From Epiperipatus broadwayi (lineage: Eukaryota > Onychophora > Udeonychophora > Euonychophora > Peripatidae): a DNA stretch of 64,000 nt. The stretch is from positions 436,001-500,000 of the forward strand of contig JAQFVV010000318.1 in assembly GCA_028023455.1 (NCBI GenBank), given 5' to 3'. The position numbers and the translations under genes were made by a program. Shown here in pieces: positions 1 through 11,405 of the stretch. The notes beneath the pieces were generated by a model. It was given only the letters and a program-made list of their open reading frames with translations, was not told the DNA's origin and searched no databases. Each line of letters begins with the position of its first letter. Positions within the stretch are counted from its first letter, which is position 1.

Positions 1-312
1 TATGTTAATGATAATTATTAATTAATTTTAAAAATTATTGGTCTTTTTCAGATTTTTGTTTATATATTATAAAAATGTGAGTGGCGTGAAAGTTAAAAAT
101 GCATCTTAAAAAGATATTACACATGAAAAACAGAAATGTTGTATTAGTTATTCTATATATTTAGATAGAAATACAAAATGGTTGTATTATTTTTTAATTG
201 AAGTTTAGAGTTTAAATCTACATTAGAGATCATTAATGTATTTATTTAAAATGATTAATAACTGAAACACACAGGCTTATTATATACCTGTGTCTATATA
301 TGTAATATATAG
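1..312. other. AT-rich spacer
   Basis: No gene or recognisable repeat. Only short runs of A and T and a small palindromic stretch around the words 'acctgtg' and 'cacaggct' are visible. Confidence 0.5.
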
Positions 313-536
313 GTTATATGAGCACACACTTTCTCACATGACCCACCACTCTCCACACTATCTCATAACACTGATACACTTGAACACATACATGTTGAAA
401 AGATAAATAATCACCAATATTCGCATTTCATGCTAAACCGGCAATCATCAGTTGGTCCAGATTACCATCTCTACACATATATGCTATAAGTGCTCAGATA
501 TATATTAAAATAGCCAAACCTCATACTTTAATAAAG
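313..536 (+). repeat. Dispersed repeat family F1 (single-arm copy)
   Basis: This copy shares a long ordered series of words with the copies at 36073-36748, 53108-53350 and 55985-56280: a 'gagcacac(a)gactttc' start, 'tctcataacactgatac', 'gataaataatcacc', the short hairpin-like core TGCTAAACCGGCA followed by 'atcatcagttggtccag', and 'atattaaaatagcc'. It corresponds to one arm of the full palindrome at 36 kb. No ORF is present. It is probably a non-autonomous foldback or MITE-like element. The class is inferred only from copy number and palindromic structure. Confidence 0.7.
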
Positions 537-1650
537 TTGCGAATATAGAAAGTTGATGCTTGAAAATCAAAAATGTAAATTTTCTATTCAAAAAGTAATC
601 TTTTTTTTGAATGAAGTTCATACAATCAATATTTAAAATGTTTTGTAAAATAGAAGAATAGAGCACCCATTTTTATTATACTGTATAAACTTAAAATGAC
701 AACTGATGTAATATCTTTATATTTACAAAAATCTTCTTAAGCAATAATTAAATACTTCATAAAATTTTATTGTTTATTTTCATAGGTTCATATTTTTATT
801 TATCCAATATTTAGTACATTGTTAAATTAATTTTATTTAAGGCTATTTACTTAACAATCAGTCTAGTGACAAAATGCCTAAGTTTTGATGCTACTATTTT
901 GTCAAAATATTCTGGTTATTGTTTATAAATCAGTTTTTTAAATAATATTTCATATTTCAGAATATAGTTGTAATAAATAAATTTATATAATCACACTTTA
1001 TTTCATATAGATAGAGAACATATGTTTGAATGTCCAGACTATATGATTCTTGAAACAAAACAGAATTCCAATTAGTTCATCAACTACAAACATAAATAAA
1101 CTTGTCTAACTGTTGAATGAATATAAAAATCAATTGTAATGATAATTAGAATCGGCTCTATTGTTAGTACATGTGTATTTTACATGGAACTGCAATTGTA
1201 AGAAAAGGAAGCAAAAATAAATGTCGAACTATACAAAACTGGAAAACACACACACACATTTTAATTTATCCCTTTCCTGTTATAATTAGATTTTGGGATA
1301 TTGTTTTATTTTTATATTAAACACTTCATATTTACAATAAATTATTTATAAATCATAACTAATCATTTAAAATTATACATGACAATAGTTTTTAGCTTAC
1401 TATCCATAGGTGCATATGATATCAGTTTTGATAACAACAAAACATTCCACTATGCTTTCATTTTATAAATTCATTGTAAACTGTGAAATGATCCCAAAAC
1501 TTAAAAAAAATTTCAGTTATTTCTGAATGAAAATCCAAATAAATTGATTTGGTCGATACTAAATTGATTATTAAATAGTATATTTTTTTTGTTATAATTA
1601 TTATGATTCAAAACATAATCACCATTACTTATGATTGCTTATAACTGTTA
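537..1650. other. AT-rich spacer
   Basis: I see no coding signal and no recognisable repeat apart from a short (CA)n run near 1249. Confidence 0.5.
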
Positions 1651-2451
1651 TTAAAACAGGCAAAACTCTCAATACATAAGCCAGAGTAATCAATGGATGC
1701 CAGAAGGCTTGTGCATAAAATCCCCATCTACTGCCTACTCATCCAATATCCCCAGATTAGTTTCTGGCTTGTGGTCCTCATCAATGAGGAGCCTTGGATC
1801 TGAGAGCACTGTACCTAGATCTTAGGATCTAATGCAACCCTCCAGTAGCCACCTTTTATCTCTACTTAATTACAAAAGTATGAGTCATAAATTGAAAACA
1901 CTATAATATTTTCCAATTCAAGCTTATTAGATTATATAGTCAATAGGTCTGAACTCAGTTCAATACCCATACATTTTGGTGATTGTGGTTCTTTAATAAC
2001 CACCACTATACTATTAGGCAGGATTGGTCTTAAGCCAATAAACATCACATGATCACCATTTTTTATACATGCTTGCACTAGAGGCAATATGTATCGAGAG
2101 TTTTGCATGTTTAAATAACAGTTATAAGCAAACATAAGAAATGATCATGTGATGTTTATTGGCTTAAAACCAATCCTTCCTAATAGGATAGTGGTGGCTA
2201 TGGTTATTAAAGAACCAAAGTCACCAAAATGTATTGGTTCTGAACTGAGTTCAGACCTACATGACTATATAAGCAAATGAGCTTGAATTGAAAATATTAT
2301 AGTGTTTTCAATTTAAGGCTCATAGTTTTATAGTTTAGTAGAGATAAAAGATAGCTGCTGGAGGGTTGCATTGCACAAGCCTTCTGGCATTCATTGATTA
2401 CTATGGCTTGCACTGAGTGGCAATATGTATCAAGAGTTTTGCCTGTTTTAA
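1651..2451. repeat. Large imperfect palindrome, repeat family F2
   Basis: The left arm runs from 1651 to about 2057 and the right arm from about 2140 to 2451. The outer ends 'aaaacaggcaaaactct' and 'agagttttgcctgtttt' are reverse complements, as are the inner ends 'aataaacatcacatgatca' and 'tgatcatgtgatgtttatt'. The right arm lacks about 150 bp present in the left arm (roughly 1720-1850). The loop (2058-2139) carries a further partial unit, with 'gagagttttgcatgttt' followed by 'aataacagttataagca'. Related single units lie at 47644-47852 and 54268-54514. A 67-codon frame in the left arm has no recognisable product and looks spurious. This is a foldback or inverted-duplication repeat of unknown class. 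Confidence 0.8.
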
Positions 2452-3509
2452 TGATTCAAAACAATTTTTAGCACTCAAATAGGTATGATTAATAAAATAA
2501 AAAAAATATTATCAAGAACAATCTATCAAGCAGAAACTACAAAAATAATGTGATATTTAGAAGCAAAATAGCTTTGCATAAATATTAAAAACTGAAACAG
2601 AAAATGCTATATATGAGAAAATAAGCAAAAATATCAAAACCAATGATTCTGAGTTCATGACAAATAGTCATGATTCATGTTTTAATAATGCCAACATAAT
2701 GGCTTTTAAAGAGTTAGATATTAATTTGAGGATGGAATAAAATGACAAGGTATGCTAATACAATACTGCATAGAAAATCAAAACTCCTATGTACAGTCCT
2801 GATAATAATATGTATTAAAGTATAATACAAATTGAAAAATAAAATTGATTAAAGAATTATAAAAATAAAATAATTTACAGTGACAATTTACATTATTTTA
2901 CTAATAAATTTATATTTATCCTAATATACTTGTAAATATTTAATAAAAATATTTCATTTGGATTTAAAATATTGTATATTCAATTTTAATGTAGTGAACA
3001 AATGTTTTTAATATTCTTAATATAAAACTAAAAATTTTGACCAACAATAACCAAGTCTCACAGTTGCATAAGCTTGTGGTTAAGACCTGTAAAGGTCCCT
3101 GCCTTCGCATTTTCACTCGCATATTCTTGAGGTTTACAACCTTAGTAAATATTACTTATGTAATCAATGTGCATTTAAATGAATGTATAATATATAATAC
3201 TATGATTGCATTGAGGCTATTGAGCAAAGCTCAACAAATATAATATTAAATTATATTAATAATAAGAAATTTAAAATGACAAACAAAAAATTATTACTGA
3301 AAAATAGTAACAATAAAATTTTGTTAATATATACATTTTTTGAACAATGAAATTTTCCACTGAAAACAAAAAATTTCAGAAAGCATAAAGTCATTAAAAA
3401 TCACAAATTTCACATGTAATGCATAAACAGTGATTAATATATATATATATATGCTAATAAGGCTGTAAAATTAAAAGATTTTGTTGCAATTGCTTTACTT
3501 GGACACAAT
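2452..3509. other. AT-rich spacer
   Basis: Mostly unstructured AT-rich DNA. A less AT-rich patch at 3058-3135 has weak tRNA-like words ('taagcttgtggttaag', then 'cttcgcattttcac') and might be a worn SINE head, but this is too degenerate to call. Confidence 0.4.
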
Positions 3510-3632
3510 AATTAACATGGAATAGTCAAGCATTGGTGGTCGAGAGGACAGCGACAGCTGTTTTACAAGCAGTTGTCCGGAGTTTGCTTCCCAGCTGATG
3601 CTATGACACATGAGGGAAAAAATTAACATGGA
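3510..3632 (+). mobile_element. tRNA-derived SINE, family T, with target-site duplication
   Basis: The body is 3522-3620. It contains an A-box-like 'tggtggtcgagagg' (3534-3547) and a B-box-like 'ggagtttgcttcc' (3579-3591), the two internal promoter elements of RNA polymerase III, then the family's shared end 'tgatgctatgacacatgag' and a short A tail. Perfect 12-bp direct repeats 'aattaacatgga' flank it (3510-3521 and 3621-3632), as expected for target-primed insertion. Sister copies are at 38787, 43275 and 54027. It has no coding capacity and would have depended on a LINE for movement. Confidence 0.85.
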
Positions 3633-5623
3633 CTAATTGTTTCTGCTTTGCAGTAATCATATATTTGTATAAGAAATGATTGCAATATAAAAGATATTAT
3701 AGATTTTAATTTTAACCATAGTTCTTACATGACAGTTTATTCAGGAGAAAATAAAGATTTCTAAAGGATAAATGCCAATAAGCACAATTAAGTAGGAATT
3801 GTTTGCATTATATCAGAAAGGTAATTTTTTTTTAATTTTAAAAGTGTTGTTTTTATTCAAAACTTAATTTTTTTTAACTATGTGGTTTTATACATAAGTA
3901 TACTCTATTTCTATATTATGTTTTTGAAGAGATATAAATTTATATATTTTTTTTTTTTCTAAAGAGATAATTTTTTTTATTTAAAAGATATTTTCAATAT
4001 TTCATTATTTCTAAAGTTATTTTTAATAATAAATGTATTAAAAACTTTTTTTACATAAATACTATATAAACAGATGGTCTTGTATATAAAATTAAGTGTT
4101 CAATTTAAATATGAATTTGGCTAGGATTAATCTCATTTAGAAGGGCTAACATCAGAGGGAATTTAAAAAGAATTAATAATGCTGTGTTAAGTATAATGAC
4201 AAAATAATGTATATAATAAATAATAAAAATATGCAATATAAGAGAATTGCAAGATCTTTTTCATGTGTTTGGTCATATGTTTATGATTGCATCCCCCCAT
4301 AAGGTATTAAAAGTGGATAGAAACCAATCCCTACCTTGGAGAGTAGTGTAGTGAAAATTATACTACAGAAACATTATTCATTATTGGATAATCTATAGTC
4401 TAATGAATGACTAATAAAAATTAGTAATACATTGACTATTTTGTTTGTTTTTATTTTTAAATGTTATATAGTATTGCATAAATAATTACCTATTTTTTTA
4501 AAAAATTTAAAAAGAGTACTGTTAATAACTGCTTTTATTGTTGATTACAGATTCTTAATTTTTAATGTATGATTATTTATTTACTTATTTCATTAAAAAT
4601 TAATGTTTAAATATTAAAATTCTCATTATGTAAAGAATTGCAATTTTCTAAAAAAGAAAATTCAATTTTTAAAGATATCAGTTTTGTATATTAAAAATAT
4701 AATGCTATTACTAATTCATTTGTCTTTTCCCCAATTTTACATGTTAAATTAACAGAATAAATTATGTGTAACACTAATAATTTACAAAAGTAGAAGTAAC
4801 TCAAAATTTTGAATTATATCAAAAATAACTATTTTTAGATTTAAACAAATTTTGCTACATATATTTTTAATTTAATGTTATAATACAAACAAGAAATTTT
4901 CAATCATCACAACCAAGCATTATTAATTGAATCCAATCTGTATTTTTTTTTCTAAGATTGTATTTATTTACTTACCTATTCATATATGCAATGAAAAATA
5001 TCGATAAAAGTCATATTAATTGTTTCTGAATAAATTATTTGACTCTAAACATCATTATAAATTCTCTTCATAAGTTAAGTCAAATATAGATTTATTTTAA
5101 TATTATCATTAACAGATATTTATGGATGTTTATTCCCTATGTAAAAGTAGAACGAACAAATAGGTCAAAGAATTAATATAATATTTGATCACCGCTGATG
5201 GCAACTTATCATTGCTCTTCCAACAATTTGTTCATATATTCTAATAAGTCTTTTATGAGATTTAGAGGCATAAATACAATTATTTTATAGTAATTACAAA
5301 TGTAAATATTGCATATATAAAATTACAAGTGTTAGTTAGAGAAACCATTTTGAATTCCAAAACTCAATTGAAAAACAAAAAATTAGAAAATTTGTAATTT
5401 TATAGATCAGCATTGAGCAGTTTTGTAATATAATTTAAGAATATTCTTTTCGACAAAATAAATGATCAAATATTATTTAATTTTACTTTTAACTATTTGT
5501 TTAATATGTTCTTTATTTCTTTTATATTGCCATTTTACTAACTGGTTTTTAGTAACTTATTAATTTGAAAATATATAAATAATATTAAAATTATTCTTCA
5601 CATATAAATTGTGATAAATAAAA
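3633..5623. other. AT-rich spacer
   Basis: About 2 kb with long T and A runs (for example 3947-3958). I see no coding exon, RNA gene or named repeat. Confidence 0.5.
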
Positions 5624-5968
5624 CAGCCAAAATTAAAAAAAACATTAATCACAAAGAACAACTTGCCAAGCAATTTCTGTACAGTATACCAGAATCATGG
5701 TGACATATTGGAACTGAACTTTAATATTCCAGTACATGCTCAGTGGAACATTAGTGTTATGCTGATTGATAATGTTTTTAGACTTCACAATAAACCAAAC
5801 TTCTTTCAATTTCCACTTTCTCTCAATCAGCGTAATGCTAGTATTCCACTGAATATGCACTGGAATATTAAACATTCAGTTCCAATATGTTGCCATAATT
5901 CTGGTATACTGTACTAAAAGTGCTAGGCAAATTGTTCTTTGTGATTAATGTTTTTTGAATTTTGGCTG
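5624..5968. repeat. Foldback element with CAGCC ends
   Basis: Two arms of about 150 bp are reverse complements around a centre near 5800. The outer ends read CAGCCAAAATT on the left and AATTTTGGCTG on the right. 'aacattaatcacaaagaaca' occurs on the left and its complement on the right. Overlapping short frames on both strands are a by-product of the symmetry and no product is recognised. No clear target-site duplication is visible. It is a MITE-like or foldback DNA element; family unknown. Confidence 0.75.
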
Positions 5969-6590
5969 CTCTGTTATCAAGATTTGTACATGAAGAATAA
6001 TTTTCATTATCTGACAGAGTTTTTGTATTATTTATAAATAATGTTAAATAATTTTGAAACAACTATCATTCTTGAGTCTTAATATCTTTAAAACATTTAC
6101 ACAAATTATAAGTTGATAGATCAAATATGTAAATGCATGAATACATTTAAATAAATATCTTTTAAAATAATAAAATTCTGCTCTCTAAGGTCTCTGAATG
6201 ATGAATATTTTCATTGTAAAGTGAACTTTAAATTTATAGATACCAACATTCTTATCTTTAATTTACATTTAACCTGATTATTGCAAGTGATAATGAAAGC
6301 ATGATTGTTTGAAATTTACTGTTCACAACTAATTATTCTGTACTATGGGTAATGCTCTTTAATCCTTTTAGAAATGTTATACTGATATTATTTTTATTCT
6401 ACATCTAGTCATTTACTTAAATCACTACTCAATCTTTATACATAACTGGTATATCTTCATTCTATCAACCAAGCTGCTTTTCTAATGGTTAAGCAAAAGT
6501 AGATTATGGTTTTGGAAACTGATTGTAAAAGTTTGTGCTATTAGTATTTGTTAAAATTTCAGTTTTAAAAATCTAGTCCAAATAAAAGTT
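5969..6590. other. AT-rich spacer
   Basis: No coding or repeat signal recognised. Confidence 0.5.
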
Positions 6591-6730
6591 TCATGTCTTA
6601 TTGGTTAGAGTATCTATTTGCCAATCCCATGGTTTGAAGCTTGAATCCAGATTAACTCAATCTTGGAAAATTTTATAAATCATAAAAAGCTGCCAGTCCT
6701 ATTAGTTATCAGGTATTGTTTAGAAATTGG
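6591..6730 (+). mobile_element. Degenerate tRNA-derived SINE head (tentative)
   Basis: 'tcttattggttagagtatc' (from about 6597) resembles a tRNA D-arm/A-box, and 'gcttgaatcc' near 6640 resembles a B-box (GGTTCGAATCC). The spacing is about right for a tRNA. No target-site duplication is identified and the tail is unclear. It differs from family T and from the element at 7651. Confidence 0.4.
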
Positions 6731-7650
6731 ATATCTAGCAGTTATTTGGTCTAATATAAATATTCCAAATTAATTTATATTGGTCAGATGAGTATCAATG
6801 CTCTGATTGCAAACCAAATTATGAATATTGCAATATGATGCAAACTAATGATAGTGTTGTGATATATTAATACTTAGCCTATGGTTTATTTTTATTTTTA
6901 AGATGATAATTATTAACAAACAAATTACTGCATAATACTTAACAAAAAATAAATAAGAACTTGCTCAATCAAATGATTTGAAATCAACATGAGATTTAAC
7001 TTTTAATTTAATTTACTATGTATGTTAATCTAAAATATTTTCAAAATACTTTTAGCTAGTCTACTCACATTCATGTTAAATTCTGAAAGAATTTAGTTGT
7101 AATTAAAATCATAATTAATTTGCACCTGGAAATTTTACTATTAACTTTTAGACTATGTAACATATTCTTCTTTAATAATTTTTAGCAGAACATGATCAAA
7201 TTATTAAAGATACATAATTTGTTAATCACACATTTAGCATTAGGATGTGGATCTAGCTTTATATTATTTCTATTGAGACATGTGTATTGGAAACCCATGT
7301 AATAAATAAACATTAAGTAGCATTATTATATTCATATTTTCAGATTAATTTATATGGATATTAGATTGGTGAGCAGAAAAAATAATTCTATAATTTGTTT
7401 GGTATATTAAGAAAATAGTTTAAAAATGAAAAAGTGGTTGACTTGGATTTTTGTACAAATCCACATTATACTACAATAATTCATCAACTTTACATAACAT
7501 CTATTAATACATCAAGCTTCACAATACAATAATTCTTAACTATAGTCTCTAAAAGTATTACAAGACAAACAGATCTAATTATATTTATACGTTGGATTAT
7601 TTCCATCATCTAATATTAAGTATTAAATATCTTTAGAAAAATTTAATTTT
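6731..7650. other. AT-rich spacer
   Basis: No feature recognised. Confidence 0.5.
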
Positions 7651-7800
7651 GGCAGGATGGTTCAATTGATTAGAGTATTACCTTACAATTCAATATTCAA
7701 GAATCTAAGGGTTCAGGTTCGATTCCCATGCTAGTACTGTTACTAGTCAGGCCAGCAAGCCCTGAAGAAGAGAGGTGAATAACACCTCTCAAAACATTAT
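7651..7800 (+). mobile_element. tRNA-derived SINE, family H, with 3' hairpin
   Basis: A tRNA-like head carries an A-box 'gatggttcaattgattagag' (from 7656) and a canonical B-box GGTTCGATTCC (7716-7726). A non-tRNA body follows, with a perfect 8-bp stem GAGAGGTG (7770-7777) and CACCTCTC (7783-7790) around the loop AATAA. The flanks 'aattttggc' and 'acttttggc' may be a worn target-site duplication. The B-box is intact, so RNA polymerase III transcription is conceivable. The 3' hairpin could be the part recognised by a partner LINE; that is inference. Confidence 0.75.
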
Positions 7801-7909
7801 GTATATACTAACTTTTGGCTATTACTAATAGTTGAAGATAATTGAAATATTTAAATAAACTTAAATTTTTCTAAAGACATTCAAGATTAAGAAAATAGTA
7901 CAATATATA

Positions 7910-8009
7910 TTATATATAGAGTAAGTTAAAAACAAACTCTTATGAAGCTTCAAAAATACCCTCAACCTCAGCTTCATAAGAGTTTGTTTTTAACTTACTC
8001 TATATATAA
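7910..8009. repeat. Perfect 40-bp inverted repeat with 20-nt loop
   Basis: 7910-7949 and 7970-8009 are exact reverse complements over 40 bases, separated by 20 nt. The arm core is 'gtaagttaaaaacaaactc'. No mismatch is seen, so it is either young or maintained. There is no T run or RNA-gene signature beside it. It may be a small MITE or a recent inverted duplication. Confidence 0.9.
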
Positions 8010-8796
8010 CATTTGTAAATAGGAGCTTTATTAAAATTAGGTCATCTGACTTGATTTTTTATCAATACAATATATATATACACACACAACTAAAAATCAT
8101 TATCACAAACTTTCAGGAAAATAACTCTAATGCATGTCAGTACTATATACATAGTCATATAATAATATCAATATCAGATATTTATAATTAAAGTTCACAT
8201 GATGATATTAGGATTGCATAAGTTTTACATCAGCTATTCATCATTAATCTAACTTATAATGATAAGGTCCACCTGATAAAAACTGGTGATAATCCAGTAT
8301 TATTCATGTTTTTTTAGAAATATTCTACCATTTTAAAATAAAAATACCATTCATAATCTTCAATCTTATCTGAAATCAATACAATTCCTATATATAAAAC
8401 TATTTTTATTTGTTGTACTCAAATAAACATATAGAAACCCAAAACACTTTTAGTAATCTCATCATAGCTAGAATTATTATCATAGATAAAAATTCTCTGG
8501 GGCCATATAAATTTACATATTTAGAAGGATCATGTTCACAAAATAACCTTCATTCACAGTGTAAAAGTTAGTTCAACAAATATGATTTTTTCAAATCAAA
8601 GATATATTGATATCAGAAATATCAATCTAAATAATATATATATATTTTCTTTTTTCCCTCACAATACTAGAATCTTAGTAAGATTTTATTGGAGGAATAC
8701 AAAATTTTTACTTATTGGGCAAAAAGTATATGCATGTAATGTTTTATTATTAATAATTCTGCATAACCTTTTGCAGAATTGTAGAGTATTTTTTAC
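8010..8796. other. AT-rich spacer
   Basis: Contains a short (TA)n(CA)n run near 8070-8087. A 72-codon frame at 8582-8800 has no recognisable domain and is probably chance. Confidence 0.5.
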
Positions 8797-8937
8797 ATAA
8801 TGATGATTGCTGGTTTAGCATGAAATACGTATATTGATGATTATTTATCTTTTTGACGTATGTGTGTTCAGGTGTATCAGTGTTATGAAATAGTGCGGAG
8901 AGTGGTGGATCATGTGAAAGTCTGTGCTCGTACCATG
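8797..8937 (-). repeat. Repeat family F1, reverse-orientation fragment
   Basis: Read on the minus strand it matches the copies at 313 and 55985: 'gtacgagcacagactttcac', 'tctccgcactatttcataac', 'gataaataatcatcaat', then the TGCTAAACCAGCA core. Only the 5' half of the unit is present. Confidence 0.7.
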
Positions 8938-11140
8938 TCTATTATAATCATAAGCTTATAACTTAGATCAAGAAAAGTATAGGTTTATTAAGCAATAATA
9001 ATTGAAAAAGATAAATGAATTTAGTATTTTATGAAACATTTCTTAAAGAAGTCATTGAAAGTAAATATGAAATATAGAAAGTCTTTTACTAATAAACTAT
9101 AACTAATTTTAAAATATGATAGATTAAACAATCACAGAATTTGTTTAGTATATACTAAGCTCAATGCAGACAGAAATATGAAATACAAATTTAAAAATAA
9201 TTGCTAATTGGTATTTAATATACAGTTTACATATTGATCAGATTTCTTTGGATATAATTATTTAAATATAAGAAACTTATATTGAAAAGACATCATCTTA
9301 TATTGAAAATGAATTTTGTTTAATTTTGGCATAATACTATGTTGTTGTTGTTGTTTTTTAAAACAAACAAATATAAAGTTCCAAAACCAAACAAGGTCAG
9401 GTGATTTGTGACTAAATAGTGAGATCAATTACATGGTTTTAGTATAAACTTTTTGTGAAAGTGTGAAAATTAATCTATTGCTACAGAGCAGATCATCAAA
9501 ATTAACTATTAAAGAATTCTGATAATGTTCAATATTAATTTGTATGATGAAATGATGATATTAAATGAAAAACTCATGCAAATTATGGAAAATATAAATA
9601 CACTTTTAACAATGAAATTGATTCCTAGAATGTTTTGATTAAACAAATAATTGTAAAGAAAATCATAATCATAAATTCTCCAGCTGCTCTAAAATTTACC
9701 TATGATACTAAAGTTTGCTGTTTAAACCAGAGTAATTTTAATGTGATTTGTTTTATATTAAAATTTTATTAAAACTTCAAAGAAAATATAATGAAGTCAA
9801 AATGGAATAATTATCTCTATCTTCAATAAGACATTTAATGCTCTAGCCATTGGCATGCTTTCTACATCACTGCTTTTTGGGGGGAAAGTGCTGGAAAGAA
9901 CTTTATTCTGTAGAGGGCTATTCAAATAAAATGTTTTTACCTATCTTATTGTTCATTCTGAATTCAATTACTATTCTAAATGCAAAAATTATTTATACAA
10001 CTTAAATCGATTTTTAAAATATTATATAGCATCAAGATATTAGAATTTATAAATATGATAAGTTATCATTATTTAATGATTAAATAGCATCTTAGAACCT
10101 AATAATTTAACTACTTCTTTAATATCTCAAATGGATTTTTATTTTTAATCCCAAACATGTGAAAATTTACTGAGTGTCTCATTAGATTTTCTAACATTAA
10201 CAGAGAATTTAGTTACTTCTTTAATATTCCATTTTGCAATGGTTAGAGTTTAGTTTTTCAATCCAACTTAGTATCCAAATTATATATTTTTACATTTCAT
10301 GTGAAACTCTTGATATTTTTTATCTTATTAATGAATATGCAAATGGCATTATGCAAAATTGCAAGCACTCTTAGTTGAATATAAACCAAAAGCTAATACT
10401 TATCCAAAAGTTGAGAAAGATTCTATCCAAAGCAATATAACCAAATGAAAAAATTCTAAGTTTTATATAAAGAATAACAATTTGTACTTAATATATACAC
10501 TTTATATATATATAAATAAGACTTTTTTCAAGTATCGCATTTTTACCTATACAGATAGTTTTATCTGATGTATAAAATAGTTTCTACATGAAAACAAATT
10601 AGGCTAGTCTCATAGAAATGAACCGAAAAAAAAATTAAAAAGATATTTAAAAAAAAATCAATTCTATGTCTATGCTGAGGAGTTAAATAAACGTAACAAA
10701 AGTGATTTTCTTAAACTGTTTACTTTTTTTGTGATTTTAATAACTTTCAATTTTCTTTCTTTTTACGTAAAACACATACTAATTCTTTTACACATATAGA
10801 TCATTTATGAATTATTTAACCATATACATTTACATATGGATATATACACGCGCACACAAATAACAATATTCTTTTTTTTTTGTTTGTTTATATAAATATT
10901 AAAACAAAAATATTCTATTCACACATATGTGTAATACTAAAAAAGTAAAAAATATATGAAAAATAAATGTTTAATATGTCAGTTTATTACCAATCTTCAT
11001 ATTAATTTTTTAAAAACTTTTGTTTGTATATAAATATCTATACATACATTTGAAAATAAATTGGGTTCGATAAGAATTCATTCACTGCATTTCTTAAAAT
11101 GTTTAAACGTAACTTATTTTACATACTTAATTGAATAACT
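8938..11140. other. AT-rich spacer, possible intron of the 11.1-kb gene
   Basis: If the exon at 11148-11189 is real, this DNA would lie in its first intron. I could not identify a second coding exon. A patch at 9840-9945 ('atgctttctacatcactgc' plus a T/G run) resembles pieces near 13960-14040 and 24200-24300, so it is probably a dispersed repeat. Confidence 0.4.
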
Positions 11141-11147
11141 TACTTAC

Positions 11148-11189
11148 CAAAGTTTGCTCATATAAGTGCTCTTTATTGTCCTCAGCCAT
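11148..11189 (-). CDS. Candidate first coding exon of an unidentified host gene (partial)
   Basis: On the minus strand an ATG (11189-11187) in good context (A at -3, G at +4) opens 14 codons, MAEDNKEHLYEQTL. They end in TTTG followed directly by a consensus donor GTAAGTA (11147-11141). The intron would be phase 0. An in-frame TAA lies seven codons upstream (11208-11210), so the reading starts here. The peptide is hydrophilic and acidic, like many cytosolic N termini. I do not recognise the protein and cannot find later exons, which should lie at lower coordinates, possibly outside the window. The surrounding 11.1-11.6 kb has more CpG and less repeat than its neighbours, which fits a promoter and 5' UTR. 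The peptide is short, so chance is possible. Confidence 0.45.
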
Positions 11190-11392
11190 TATTGTTATAT
11201 ATAATTGTTATCACACCAAGGTAATTCAAATTCCGGCCTGCTCCTAATCACCGCTTCATATCAATAAATATCAAGTGTCACAATTAGGAAAAAAAAAAAA
11301 ATCCACCTGTGAAACTTAACATGTAAAAAGTAAAATAAAAATCTACCAGTCGATATAAATTTTAAATATATATAAATTTAAGGTTGTTTAGC

Positions 11393-11405
11393 AACGACAC
11401 CTAGC
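11393..11405 (-). promoter_or_regulatory. X-box-like (RFX) site upstream of the candidate exon
   Basis: GTTGTTTAGCAAC is an imperfect inverted repeat close to the RFX X-box (GTHNYY-N-RRNAAC), with a 1-nt rather than the usual 2-nt spacer. It lies about 204 bp upstream of the candidate ATG at 11189. X-boxes near start codons are typical of ciliary genes. The assignment is tentative. Confidence 0.3.

Noticed and set aside
5645-6062. Overlapping frames on both strands with similar peptides
   Set aside because: The similarity is forced by the palindrome at 5624-5968.
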